From Azolla caroliniana (taxonomy: Eukaryota > Polypodiophyta), in assembly GCA_043228905.1 (NCBI GenBank), contig JBHGNT010000006.1, positions 14,942,001-15,006,000 on the forward strand: 64,000 nt of DNA. The letters are read 5' to 3'. Made by a program: the position numbers and the translations under genes. Below, piece after piece: positions 31,751-43,979 of the stretch (position 1 is the first letter of the stretch; each line of letters opens with the position of its first letter). The notes under the pieces were generated by a model, which worked only from the letters and a program-made list of their open reading frames with translations, was not told the DNA's origin and ran no database searches.

Positions 31751-32552
31751 GTTGCACATTATGTGGAAATTATATTTTTGTCCCTCCGGATAGAGAATGG
31801 AGTGCTCGGTGAGAACCGGAAGAAAACGGCATACCGGCAAGGTGGAAAACGGCATACCGGCAAGGAGGAAAAACGGCATACCGGCAAGGAGGAAAACGGC
31901 ATACCGGCAAGGAAGAGCCGGATAAAGAGACATAAATGTAAAAAAAAAGGAAATACTCACTACTGCGCAGGGCGTGATTCAAACTCTGCACCTCCACGTT
32001 GACAAACCCCAACCTTACCATTACATTAACTTATCTTAAGTGTTTTAAATATAGATAAGACCTTTATTTATGCATACCTTTATTAAAAGGTAAATCGTGT
32101 ATTTTTTTAATATATGAAAAAGACGAGACACTAAAAATAACTCATGCACATCTAGCGTGCATGAGCCCTATACTTAGGAAATAAAAAAGCATCACATGCA
32201 CATTTAGTGGACATGAACACTTTTGTAATAAAAAAAAAGCATGAAGCCATGCTTAGCTCTTCCTTCCTTATATAAGGAGGAGAGAAATATGTAAAGGGTT
32301 GTTGATTATTTGGATTAAGAATTAATCAATACAAAAATTATTCGTGGGATTCACGATTTATACATCTACTTCTCTCTTAACACCCTAAGTACCAATTAAT
32401 ATAGTATACTCGTGTGATTCACGAGTTTCTTATCTTTCTCTTTGCTATTTACTCATAATTAATCTCTATCTCACGAACTTCTTTCTCCTAGTCCAAGACC
32501 TCTGTGGTTCCCACTCGACTCACGCAACGATCCGGAGCCGAAAGGCACGATA
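31738..32552 (+). repeat. 3' LTR of Ty3 element O
   Basis: 815 bp, TGTCGTAGTG to GGCACGATA (last CA changed to TA). The polypurine tract tttggagggggcgag precedes it. Same tandem 20-23-bp units as the 5' copy. A block near 32377-32400 (ttaacaccctaagtacc) replaces the shorter 5' LTR sequence. Confidence 0.95.
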
Positions 32553-32556
32553 ACGT

Positions 32557-33376
32557 CAATGTCCATGGGGGTCGCTCCTTGGTACTGCGCGCACAAGTCA
32601 GTTGATGGTGGAGGGGGCCATCTTGGTTGGGAGTCAACTAGCGTACAAGCTTCGATGCATTGGGCAATGAGGATTGCATCGTTGAAGGTCTTGGGACCTT
32701 GGTCCCGGGCACGACAAAGTGATATCAGGGCGCAGACGGGGCCATGAGAAGAAAAGCTTGACATGCTCGGGCATGGTTGGATCGGCCCGGATGAGGAGCT
32801 GATTTAGGCGAGCACCAAATTGGCCTACTGGTTCGTGCGCTTGTTGTTGCAACGTCTCGAGTTGTTGCAATGCCATCTGGGCCGAATTTTGATGGGCGAA
32901 GTTTTGCACGAGGAGATCCCGGAGGATCACCCAGTTCTCCGTCACTTCGTTGGCTTGTTGTACGTACCAAGTGGCGGCGACATTTTCGAGCAAGGTGCGA
33001 ACTTCCAAAGCCTTGTGCTCGTCAGACCATTTGTGGTAACTTGAGATCATCTCAAAGTGATCCAACCATGCTAAGACGTCCTGAGAGGGCAAGCCGGAGA
33101 AGGACTTTGGGCGAACCTTGGAATCGGGCCGATCTGGAGACCAATCGTTGGTAGCGGAGAGGAAGGAGAGCATAGCTTGGGGTTCGTGTGGCTGATTTGA
33201 AGCATGGTGTTGGAGAGGAGTTGCAGGAGTTGCTCCATTTGGAAGGGGGGTGGCCGCTCAGGAGGTTGTAGGAACTCAACTTGCATAGGGGTATCATTTT
33301 CGACGACGACGGGAGGGAATTGGGATGCCATGAACGAGGTGATAGTGGCTAAAATTTTACCCCGCTTCTCCACCAA
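32557..33376 (-). pseudogene. element E gag
   Basis: Minus strand from 33376: MVEKRGKILATITSFMASQF and LLQLLSNTMLQISHTNPK. A frameshift near 33175 follows, then FSGLPSQDVLAWLDHFEMI, WYVQQANEVTENW, PVGQFGARLNQLLIRADP and, after another shift near 32700, ATPMDIDV at the O junction. This is a retrotransposon capsid region (Retrotrans_gag type). Confidence 0.8.
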
Positions 33377-33379
33377 TTA

Positions 33380-33580
33380 TGTGAAATGCACATAAATGGA
33401 ATCCAAAACCAACCTACTTAGCTTCTTACTTCCTATTCAATTTATAGTCGTACAAAGGTACCCATTTGGGTTGGCTCTACTTAGCTACATGCGTCCTAAC
33501 AAGGGTATGCTAAAAGGGGCACAAAGGAACACATGCACACCCAACATGAAGACATGCACTTGCATCCAAGGGACACCACA
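33380..33580 (-). repeat. 5' LTR of Ty3 element E
   Basis: 201 bp matching 15842-16042. The high flank is atat (33581-33584), pairing with 15838-15841. Confidence 0.93.
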
Positions 33581-33833
33581 ATATTACAAAGGAGGTTATT
33601 CGACCTAATTACAAAGTAGGAGGAGAGTGCTTTATATAGTCACTCTCTCTCTTCATTAACTACCGAAGCTCATGGGTCATGGGGAATGTGAAAAATCATT
33701 CGTTATGTGTCATAGAATATGATTCTATGGCACATAGTTAATGTGTAGATAAGAGTGGTGACTTTTGACCTTTGAGTGCACACTCTCAAGGGTGTGTTCA
33801 AACACTAGACTAGGTTGAGCTTAATTCTCAACA
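33581..33833 (-). repeat. copia D 3' LTR, proximal piece
   Basis: Continues the LTR of D after element E and matches 44118-44376. On the minus strand it begins TGTTGAGAATTAAGCTCAAC at 33833, preceded by a damaged polypurine tract (gacggggca). Confidence 0.88.
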
Positions 33834-34490
33834 TGCCCCGTCAAGCTCAACTTTGGTCAGCTACTTCAGTTGATGTCCGCTTCGGCTCGTATCCTGTTCG
33901 GACGGTATCCGGTTTTCGCTTGTACTCCCCCTCAAGCTTGGCAAGTCAAGGACCGTCAATCCAAGGTCTGACAGGAATTGCCGAAGCTTGTTGGCTCCTA
34001 GGGCTTTGGTGAAGATGTTGACTGTCTGAAGATTTGTAGTGATATGTTGAAGGTCGACATCGCCAGCCTGAACACGCTCTCAAATGAAGTGATAGTGCAC
34101 TTTGATATGCTTCGTGCATGCGTGGAACACCGGGTTCCGAGCTAAATAAATATCTGCTCATGTTGTCGCAGTAAAGGAGAATCAGATTTTTGATGGGAAC
34201 GCCCAGATCCTTTAATATCCTCTTGAGCCATACGGCTTCACATGCAGCCATTGTCGCGTCCCTGTATTCGGCCTTTGTGCTCAAAAGAGCGACGATTGGT
34301 TGCTTTTTGCTACTCCAGGAGATGGCTCCACTTCTAAGGGAGAAGATGAAACCAAAGGTTGATCGTCGGTTGTCTTTGTAGCCTGCCCAGTCGGCATCTG
34401 TGTACCCCTCAAGTTGAATTGGCGTGGCCGACTTATAGAGAATGCCATAGTCCATCGTTCCGCTCATGTATCATAGCACTCTCTTAGCAC
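33834..34490 (-). pseudogene. copia D RNase H
   Basis: Minus strand: MSGTMDYGILYKS, EGYTDADWAGYKDNRRSTFG, SWSSKKQPIVALLSTKAEYR, WLKRILKDLGVP, YCDNMS, then frame loss and SSEPGVPRMHEAYQS. These are the Ty1/copia RNase H blocks, with the DADWAG Asp and the KAEYR Glu present. It joins the RT part at 40152 after removal of copia F, though a short deletion already existed at the joint. Confidence 0.83.
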
Positions 34491-34495
34491 AATCT

Positions 34496-34909
34496 TGTTG
34501 AGCGGCAAGCTCAACTGGAGCCGGATCGGCTGAATAAGCTTGAGCCGGCAAGCGAGACGGATCGGTAAGCTGTGAGCAACCGAGCCGGCAAGCAATAGAG
34601 CCGGTGAGCTGGGGAGCCGGTTAGTTAGATCCAATCAGTAACCAGAAGCCTAGTATAAGTGTAGACTACTAGGCAATTATAGTCTCGTAGTAAGTGTCAG
34701 ATGCTCGTGTGAGCATTGAAGTACGCGGTACTTCTATCAGTCCCACGAGGACTTGTATAAATAATGCTACTGAGCATAGTTGTATGTACAAAGTGTTTTT
34801 ATCGTTTTTGAATATAGCCTTGAAGTTCTGCTCTCTCTGTCTCTCCCGTGTACTTTGTGTATTACCTACCTTCTCTGTTTTCTAACGCTTCCGCAAGTAA
34901 TCGTTTACA
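34496..34909 (+). repeat. 5' LTR of copia F
   Basis: 414 bp, TGTTGAGCGGCAAG to ATCGTTTACA. TATA-like tataaataat near 34754. Primer-binding site tgatatcagagcg at 34910, one base off the usual tggtatcagagc. About 15-20 differences from the 3' LTR. Confidence 0.93.
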
Positions 34910-35001
34910 TGATATCAGAGCGTGAGGGTTGAGAACCTTTGCAACCGACAAACGCTTGGAAGCAAACCCTAACAGGTCGTAAAACAACAGACAGAGAAGT
35001 G

Positions 35002-38000
35002 ATGGATAGAGGGATGGCTAGCTCGCTCCCTGTGGAGAAACTCAACAGATCCAACTATGCATCTTGGTCGTATAAGATGCACTAGTACTTGCTTGGGCAT
35101 GGCTATTGGAGTTTCGTCTAAAGAGCCAACGAAACAGCACCTGAGGCGGCACATAAGGACTTCCTAGTGTGGGAACAATCGGCGAGCAGAGTGATGTACT
35201 GCTTCGCGTCCAGTGTCGGAGACTAGCTGTTGAGCCACATCCGAGACGCCAAGACGCTGAAGGAGGCTTGGGGGAACCTAAAGGTTTTCGCCACAAGCAC
35301 TAAAGCCTGGAAGCTGCAACTCCGACAAGAGTTGAGCAATGTCCGATAGAAGGACATGTTGGTGGCGGATTACATGGCCCGGATCAAAGAGGTCTGTGAC
35401 TCGCTTGCCTCTATCAACATTACCATAGAGGAAGACGAGATGGTACAGGTCTGTCTTGGGGGCCTGGCATCTAAGTTCAGAGCGTTCCAAACGGCGGTGT
35501 GTACAAGGGAGAATACGCCATCATTTTTTGACTTACAATCGATGCTCCTTGTAGAGGAGAACCACGCCGGTGCGTCAACTAGCGCACCCATTGACAACCG
35601 GATGTTGTACACGGAAGTGGATCGGTCCCATGGGCGTGGTGGATGAGGCAGGTCGGCACGCAATGGAGGTGGCCGGCAAGACCAGGAACAAAGGCACTAA
35701 GAACGTGTTGACAACAGTTCCAGACCCTCCGGGAGCAGGGGGAGTCATGGCGGCACTGGAAGACAGCAAGAGAAGACTGCAACGGAATGCTGGTACTGTG
35801 GCAAAAAGGGCCACAAAGAGAGTGAGTGCTGGAGAAAAAGTGTTGATTCGAACAAATCCGGATCCGGCAAGGCCCACAAGGATGGCCGGCAAAGCTCGCA
35901 CTACGCGAAGGGATCGGGAGGATCCAAGAACGAAGACCACTTCCAAATCGGAGGAAGTGTGGTATGTTGATCCCGGTGCGTTGAACCACATGACGAACCA
36001 CAAAGAGTGGTTCTCCTTTTTGGAGAAACCGGATCAACCAGGAGTAGTCGAAACCGGAGACGACACTCCTCACCCAATTGTGCACGTTGGAGAAGTCCCT
36101 TTGAGCCATGTCGAACAGAAGGGGAAGCTGATAAACGTATTACACGTTCCGACAATCACGAAGAACCTGGTGTCGGTCGGACAGATCGTCGACCAAGGGA
36201 TGCAGGTGCGGTTTACGCAACTCGGGTGCTTCATCGAGGAACAGGGCCAGATTATTGTGCAAGGGCGTAGAGACGAGAGGATGTTTATCCTCGACACCAA
36301 TGACATCGGCACCACTCTGTTTGCAGAAGGACAGAAGTTCAAATCGGACATCGACCTGTGGCACAAGCGGATAGGCCACGTCAATTACCGGAGGCTTCAA
36401 GACCTGCAAACGAAACAAGTTGTTTTCGGTTTGCCGAAGTTCATCGGCCGAAAGGCCCAAGTATGTGAAGTCTGCCAGCTCAGGAAGCAACACCGGCTTC
36501 CATTCCCTACCGAATGTAACCGGAGCCGTAATATGCTCGAAGTTATCCATTCTGATGTGTGGGGACCGACACAGAATGTTAGTCTTGGCGGGAGTCGATA
36601 TTTCATCTCCTTCATCGACGACTATACGCAGCACACATGGATCTACCTCATTGAGTGGAAGAGTGAAGTCTTCGAGTGTTTCCGGAGTCTCCAAATCATG
36701 GTGAGCCGGGAATCGAAGAGGAAGATCAAATGCCTGCGGTCGAATGGCGGAAAAGAATATTTTGCTGGCCAATTCAACAGTTATCTGCAGCAAAAGAGAA
36801 TTCAACAAGAGTTCAGCTACAGATACATACCGCAATAGAACGGTGTTGCCGAAAGGAAGAACCGGTCGCTTATTGATGCGGCAAGGGCAATGCTAGAGGA
36901 GAAGAGCAAGCCCAAATTCTATTGGGCGGAGGCAGTCCGAACGGTTGTCTACATCCAGAATCGGATCGGTGACAAGGTGTCAGCTCACGAGCTGTATTTC
37001 GGACGCAAGCCGAATTTGAGACACCTTAAGATCTTCAGTAGCATTGCATATGTGCATGTACTAGATGAGAAGCGGGGGAAGCTGGATGCAAAATTGGAAA
37101 AATGCATCCTAGTCGGCTATGCCCAAGAGTAAAAGGGTTATAAGTGTTATAACCCCCGGACAAAGCAGGGCAGAGTTAGTCGAGATGTTGAGTTCGATGA
37201 ATCGGCATCATGGTATTCCTTACCGACTCGGACTTCTGATTCCGACCCGATGCCGGTGGATGAGGCTAGTGAGCCTGAACCGGCCCAAGTAGAGGATGAT
37301 GAAGCGTGGACTCAGGATGAGAGTCCGGAATCGTTCCGGTTGAGCGGGCCAAATGAGAGACTGAGTCAATTTGACCAGTCCTAGTGGAGACTCTGCCATG
37401 CACTCCCCGCGCAAGGAACCAAGGCGATGGTTCACACACAAAGAGAAGGGGAAGAAGAAGATGCCAGAATTCGAAACCGGATCAGTGTGCATCCGACTCC
37501 GGCAAGGAGAAAGGCGTCGGCCACGAAGACCGAACGGGCCAAAAGGGCCTCAAACTGGGTAACAGTGAGTTACGTCGGTCCACCCGTCAGAAGGATCCCG
37601 TCAAGTGGTACGGGTACAATGAGTACATGGCACATCACTATGCGTGCATGACTAAGGTGGCGGAAGTGCATGAGCCGGAGAGCTACGCAGAAGCGGCCAA
37701 GGACGCAAATTGGCGTGCCGCTATGAAAGAAGAAATGCGGGCACTTGATGTCAACAAGACATAGGACCTGGTTGACCCTCCTCGTCACTGTAAACCGATC
37801 GGATGGAAGTGGATATACAAGGTGAAGTACAACGCCGATGGTTCTGTTAACTGGTATAAAGCCTGATTAGTGGCGAAGGGATACACGCAGACCCATGGAA
37901 TCAACTCTGACGAGACCTTCGCTCCTATAACGAAGATGACGACGGTTCGAGTGGTGCTGGCGGTTCCTGCGGCAAGGGGGTGGCATCTTCATCAGATGGA

Positions 38001-39588
38001 TGTGAAGAATGCATTTCTTCAAAGTGATCTTGAAGAAGAAGTCTTTATGACTCAGCCTCCTGGTTTTTAATCGGAGATGAACAAGTCGGAGGTATGCCGG
38101 CTGAAGAAGTCGTTGTACGGCCTGAAGCAAGCCCCTCGAGCTTGGAATGCGAAAATCACGCACCGGTTGTGTAAGATGGGGTTTGTGGCCTCCAAATCGG
38201 AGTCTTCATTGCTCATTTGGCAAGGTTCAGCTGGTCCGGTATGTATACTGTTGTATGTTGATAAACTAGTTATCACCGGACCGGGTCTTCCAGAAATCAA
38301 CCGCGTCAAGTCCCAGTTGTCGAACACATTTGAGATGAAGGATCTGGGGGACCTTCATTACTTTCTAGGGATCGAGGTGATCCGAACCCTGGACGGCATA
38401 TTACTCTGACAACGCCATTACGTCTTGAATATGCTATACAAGTTTGGCATGACAGAATGCCGACCTGTATCCACACCCTTGGACTGGAACCAGAAGCTTC
38501 GTCCTAACTCCGGACCGGCCTGCAACGTGCAACGGTTCCGACAAATTGTTGAAAGCCTTATTTAATTGCCTATCACGTGACCCAACATCAGCTATCCGGT
38601 CGGAATGATAAGTCAGTTCATGCTGAAGCCGACCGTGGAGCACCTTCAGTGCACGCAATGGATATTGCGATATGTCAGCGGCACCAAGGGTCGGGGACTG
38701 TTATACCAGCGAGGTATAACCGCAGAGCTCGTCCGTTACACGGATGCCGACTGGGCCAGCGATGCATCAGATCGCCGATCAACCTCTGGTTACATGTTTT
38801 CCCTATGTAGCGCGACTGTTACGTGGAGCAGCAAAAAGTAGCCAATAGTTGCTCTGTCGAGCACTAAGGCTGAGTATCGGGACACTACCATTGCCACCTG
38901 TGAAGCCATTTGGCTTCGGCGACTACTGCAAGACTTATGGATCGAGGTACAAACCTTGATTCTGGTCTACTGCGACAACATAAGCAACATGCAACTCGCC
39001 AAGAACCCCGTATTCCATGCTCGCACAAAACACATAGAAGTGCAATATCACTTCGTGCGTGAGTGTGTCCTGAGCGGTGAGGTTGAACTTCGGTATGTTC
39101 ACACGGATCGGCAAGTTGCCGACATCTTCACCAAACCACTCGGCTCGGAGAAGTTGCAACACTTCACCGAAATGCTTGGTGTTCAGCATCTCGACGTACC
39201 ACACTTGAGGGAGAGAACGGGCAAAGAGACTGCCGATTGCGCCGATGAGGGAAGAACAGAAGGCGGCAGAGTCAAGGACAGAGCCAACCGAAGGAAGAAG
39301 GCCAAGACCCGGACATGGTCCGATGTGGTGAAGGGCTTGGAACCAGAAGACGAATCGGGAGCAACCGATTCGGACAAGAGCTGGAACGAATCAGAGACAG
39401 TCGATTTGGTTCAAAAGACAAATTCGAAAGAACCGGATCAATTCAAGGCCAAGCAGACACGGATGCAGCGGAAGTCGATGCCATCGCGGAGAAACCGATG
39501 GATCGATAAGCGCCGGAGTCATAGCTGTGAAGGAGCTGAGAGGGGCCTATTGAGCAGACATACCGACCGAGAAGGTCGAGGCGTGTAG
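35002..39588 (+). pseudogene. copia F gag-pol polyprotein with extended tail
   Basis: Starts MDRGMASSLPVEKLNRSNY at 35002, stops soon after (35084 and others). Gag from 35356 reads YMARIKEVCDSLASI, then VEENHAGAS. The protease is DPGALNHM, with DSGA changed to DPGA. Pre-integrase: LWHKRIGHVNYRRLQDLQTK. Integrase: HSDVWGPTQ, RSNGGKEYF (catalytic Asp to Asn) and [27 protein letters not shown] and LYVDKLVITG (YVDD to YVDK). RNase H: TDADWASDASDRRSTSGYMF, YCDNISNMQLAKN, ADIFTKPLG. After RNase H a tail of about 120 charged residues ends at 39588, shared with copia B. Several catalytic residues are lost, so it is inactive. Confidence 0.85.
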
Positions 39589-39732
39589 CACAAGAGGGGT
39601 CGTGGCAAACAGAACTAGACCGGACGAGGAGCGCGAGCAAGGCGAAGCGACGCCAGGAGAGGCCGGTTGGAAGAACCGGCTGCCATAGAGACTGACACTA
39701 AGATCCAACCTCAAGTTGAGCTTGAGGGGGAG

Positions 39733-40146
39733 TGTTGAGCGGCAAGCTCAACTGGAGCCGGATCGGCTGAATAAGCTTGAGCCGGCAAGCGAGAAGGATC
39801 GGTAAGCTGTGAGCAACCAAGCCGGCAAGCAACAGAGCCGGTGAGCTGGGGAGCCGGTTAGCCGGATCCAATCAGTAACCGGAAGCCTAGTATTAGTGTA
39901 GACTACTAGGCAATTATAGTCTCGTAGTAAGTGTCAGATGCTCGTGTGAGCATTGAAGTACGTGGTACTTCTGTCAGTCCCACGAGGACTTGTATAAATA
40001 ATGCTACTAAGCATAGTTGTATGTACAGAGTGTTTTTATCATTTTTGAATATAGCCTTGAAGTTCTGCTCTCTCTGTTTCTCCCGTGTACTCTGTGTATT
40101 ACCTACCTTCTCTATTTTCTAACGCTTCCGCAAGTAATCGTTTCCA
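39733..40146 (+). repeat. 3' LTR of copia F
   Basis: 414 bp, TGTTGAGCGGCAAG to ATCGTTTCCA (CA end kept). Polypurine tract ttgagggggag at 39722-39732. Confidence 0.93.
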
Positions 40147-40149
40147 AAT

Positions 40150-40237
40150 CCTTTGCATGAACTGGCTAAGAAGGCCGACCGGATATCTCGTGGCCTTTGC
40201 ATGAACTGGCTAAGAAGGCCGACCCGATATCTTAGGT
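40150..40237 (-). repeat. 44-bp tandem duplication in copia D
   Basis: Units 40150-40193 and 40194-40237 both start cctttgcatgaactggc and differ at a few bases. On the minus strand they encode two copies of VGLLSQFMQR. Local slippage duplication in the dead RT/RNase H junction. Confidence 0.85.
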
Positions 40238-43200
40238 CTGGTTCAGTGATCGTGAGGTAGATAAGACTACCGATCAATTGTCGAACTGAGTCGGCTCACA
40301 CTCTGTGGTGCCTGAATTGGCATCTAGTTTGAGGTTTCGGTTGAGAGGTGTTGCCACAAACTTGCACTCAGTCATCTCGAACTTGTATAACAAGTTGAGA
40401 GTGTAGTGTCGTTGGGAGATCATAATCCCGACTAGAGTCCGAATTACCTCGATGCCAAGGAAGTAGTGGAGCTCTTTCATGTCCATCATCTCGAATTTGT
40501 TGGAAAGGAGGGAATTGACCATGTTGATGTCAACTAGATGCTCACATCTAATGACTAGATCATCCACGTACAGGATGATGATGATCGGACTTTTGGAATT
40601 GCTTCTTACATAGAGAGAATTGTCAGATTTTGACATTCAGAAGCCGATTCGATGAAGATATTGTGTTATCTTCGAGTGCCAAGCATGTGGTGCTTTCTTA
40701 AGGCCGTAGAGAGGCTTCCTGAGTCGGCAGATGGCTTTCGGATGAATGTTGGATTCGAAGCCGGGTGGTTGTACCATGTACACCTCTTCTTCTAATTCGC
40801 CTTGAAGAAAAGCGTTCTTGACATCCATCTAGTGGAGGTGCCACCCTTTCGCTGTTGCAAGCGCTATCACAATTAACATGGTTGTCATCTTTGCCACCAG
40901 GGCAAAGGTCTCTTCATAGTCGAAGCCCTATGTTTGTGAGTAGCCCTTTGCTATGAGTCGAGCTTTGTAGCGGTTGACGGAATCGTCAGCATTCTACTTC
41001 ACTTTGTATATCCATCTGCAGCTGATTGCCTTCTTGTGCGGTGAGTGAGGGACGAGATACCATGTCTCATTCTTGCTAAGAGCTTGCATCTCCTCGGTCA
41101 TCGCTTCGACCCATCGTGGATCTTTAGCAGCTTCGACAAAGCTCTCTGGTTCTCGAACTACTGCCACCTTCATCATAAAGGCATAGTGGTATGCCATATA
41201 GTCGTTGTAGCCGAATCAGCTAACCAGATTCTTCTCTTGGGCGGAGTGATGAAGTTTCTCATTTGCCGATGTGAGTGCTTTCTTAACTTTGGGTGACCTC
41301 ATAGGAGGCACATCAAAGCCATCGAACTCATTATCGAGTGAATGAGTTGATTCGTTGCCGTTGAAGTGATCGTCTTCATATTCCAGCATTTTGGCCTTCC
41401 CTTTGTCCATCTTTGGACTTGGCCGAGATGAGCTTTGGTTGCTCGGAGGCTCTTGTGGTCCGCTCAATTTGGTTGAGATCAGACTCTCTTCGAGTATTGA
41501 CCTTAGTTGATCATCGTATTCTGTGTTATCGAGGTTGTTCGTAGATGGTTCGGGAGGAGTCGGCTCGGCTTTGTACCATGATGTCGATTCGTCAAAGACG
41601 ACATCTTGACTTACACGAGTCTTCCGAGTAGAGGGGTTGAAGCACTTGTACCCCTTTTGCTCTAGTGAGTACCCCATGAGGATGCACTTCTTTGATTTTG
41701 GGTCAAGCTTCTGCCGCTTCTCATCGGGAATGTGCACATATGCAATGGAGCCGAATATCCTTACATGGGATAGATCCGACTTCTTCCCATAGTATTTCTC
41801 GTGCGAGGTGACCTCGTGCACTCGGTTCATGAGGTAGACGGCGGTATTTGCAGCTTCTGCCCAATATGACTTAGGCATATGCTTCTTGTTGAGCATGGCC
41901 CGTGCTACCTCGAGGATGTTCTGATTCTTTCATTCGGCTACACTGTTTTGTTGCGGTGTGTGTCGATAAGTGAATTCTTGCCGAATTCCTTCTTGTCGAA
42001 GGTATGCCGTGAACGCATCGGAGAAGTATTCCTTTCGTCCGTCTGACCGAAGACATCGTACATGACGCCCAGTTGTCTTTTCAACTTCGTTTTTGAATTT
42101 TTGGAAGTGTGTAAACACTTCGCTCTTCATCCTCATGGGAAAGATCCATGTGTATCTAGAGAAGTCGTCGATGAAGGTAACATAGTACTAACATCCTCCG
42201 AACGTAGCCGTCTATGCTGGTCCCCACACATTCGAGTGGACTACGTCCAATAGGCCTTTGTTCACGTTCCTCTCCTTTGGGAACGGGTGCCGATGTTGCT
42301 TGCCGAATTGGCATGCTTCGCATACTCCAATCTCTTTCTCTTTGAAGGTCGGGACCCCAATGATGACTTCTTTTGATTGCATCGCCTTGAGTCTGTTGAG
42401 ATTGATATGGCCGATTCTTTTATGCCATAGCTCTATGTCGGTGTCGGGTTTGAGGCCCTTTGCAAACATGGCCGAGTTGACCTCATTCGCTTCGAGGATA
42501 AACATTTGGCCTTCCCTTCGACCAATAGCAATTAGTCGGCCTTCCTTCTCAATGAAGCAACCTCCTTGGTTGAATTGAACTTGCATCCCTTGCTCCACAA
42601 TTTGGCCGACCGAGACCAAATTCTTCGTTATGGTGGGTACATGTAAGACATTTTTTATGCAAGTTTGTTCGCCTTCTTTCTTGAATGGGACATTGCCGAC
42701 ATGCCGAATCGGATGAGTGGTGTCGTCTCCGGTCTCGACATAATCGGGTTCGATCCGGCTTGGGAAGGTCTTTGAACCATTCTTGATGGGATGTCATATG
42801 GTTTAAAGCACCGGAGTCGACGAACCATACATCTTCTAGATTGGAGGCATTAGTCGAAGTAGAGGCCAACATAGAATTTTCTCTATGTCTCATTACAAAC
42901 ATTCCGCCATGATCTGCATAATTGGAGTTGGTGGCATAATTGGTGAGTTGTTAGCTTGTGGGAGTTGACTCACGCTTCTTCTTTCGGCACTCTTATTCAT
43001 GGTGGCCGATTTTTCTGCAATAACCGCATTCGATCGAGTTTTGTCGACTCGAACCAGAATGGAAGCTCCCCCTTCTTCCGAAGGTTCCTAGATGGCTTCC
43101 GTCTTGTTGCCAAAATTGGGAGTTGTTGTCATAAGTCGGACCTCGTCTGCCGCCTCGTCCTTGACCGAATCGGCCTCTTGCTTGGCCGCGTCCTCTTCCT

Positions 43201-43824
43201 CCATTCGAATGCGTGTAGAGCATGTGGCCTTCTAAGGAATTGCTCCTTGTTCCAACATGATTCTCTTCGACCAATAACATAGATTGAAGATCGAAGAAAG
43301 AGGGTGGATTCTCCCGTGCTAGTACAACAGTCCGCATCACGCCGAATCATGGTGCAAGGCCGTTGAGGCATATTTGCACCATTTCTTCATCCTCCACATT
43401 GATGCTTATCGAGCCGAGTGCATCACAAAGCTCCTTGATCTTCAAGGTGTAGCTTGTGATGGACATATCCCGTTGTTGGATGTTGTTCAACTCTTGGCGG
43501 AGTTGAAGCTTTCGTGCCATTGTATTGGCAGTGAATATCTTCCTTAGATTCTCCCATGCTTCCTTTGGCGTCGTGGCTTCTCGAATGTAGCCGAGCATGT
43601 GGTCATGAACACATGTCGCCAAGCAATACATTACTCAACTCACCGCTTGCTCCCATGTTGAGTAGTTAGCGTCTTCCGGGTCGGGTCGGTTTTCTTGTGC
43701 TCCCTTGATGTTAACCCCAATAGCCTTGGCCGACAAGGTATTGGTGCATCTTGTACTCCCAAGATGCGAAGCTGTTTCGGTCCAACTTCTCGCTAGGGAC
43801 TGCGCTCCCCATTTGAGTATTCAT
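40152..43824 (-). pseudogene. copia D gag-protease-integrase-RT
   Basis: Minus strand from ATG 43824: MNTQMGSAVPSEKLDRN (gag start), YCLATCVHDHMLGYIREATT and MSITSYTLKIKELCDAL. The zinc-knuckle start is CGYCRKIGHHE, the protease DSGALNHMT (DSGA intact), pre-integrase LWHKRIGHINLNR with CEACQFGKQHRH. Integrase has RSDGRKEYF and HTPQQNSVAE, and SYWAEAANTAVYLMNR. The linker is [33 protein letters not shown] and LYVDDLVI (catalytic YVDD intact). Stops and shifts divide it into about ten pieces. Closely related to copia A in gag and integrase. Confidence 0.85.
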
Positions 43825-43979
43825 GGTGTTCGAAGAAGATTTCTTCCTTCTTCTTCTCTGTTGAATACGAACTATGTAGTCACACTACGATATCGATGAG
43901 CCGGTTCTTCTTGAATGTCAGCGTAGAGCTCAACACATGCGGATGGGCTAGATCGAGCTACCAAACCGCTCTGATACCA

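Larger units (their letters stand above)
25266..32552 (+). mobile_element. Ty3/gypsy element O, complete and recent
   Basis: LTRs 25266-26069 and 31738-32552, with a 4-bp duplication acgt (25262-25265, 32553-32556). Interior: gag-protease, RT-RNase H and integrase, all open. It sits in the gag of element E, whose frame is restored by removing it. It is the only complete member here of the group that includes C, H and K. LTR similarity and open frames suggest recent insertion and possible competence, subject to the frame arrangement of the three frames. Confidence 0.93.
15842..33580 (-). mobile_element. Ty3/gypsy element E with nested K and O
   Basis: Short 201-bp LTRs (15842-16042, 33380-33580) are flanked by the 4-bp duplication atat (15838-15841, 33581-33584). 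Minus-strand order: gag, zinc knuckle, protease, RT, RNase H, integrase, polypurine tract. A putative primer-binding site (tggtggagaagcgggg, minus) lies four bases inside the 5' LTR. Nested in it are K (17998-23853), in the RT/RNase H junction, and O (25266-32552), in gag. No chromodomain was found after the integrase. Confidence 0.9.
34496..40146 (+). mobile_element. copia F
   Basis: LTRs of 414 bp (34496-34909, 39733-40146). Flanks aatct (34491-34495) and aatcc (40147-40151) form a 5-bp duplication with one change. Full domain order is present but broken by many stops. Inserted in copia D in opposite orientation. Confidence 0.92.
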
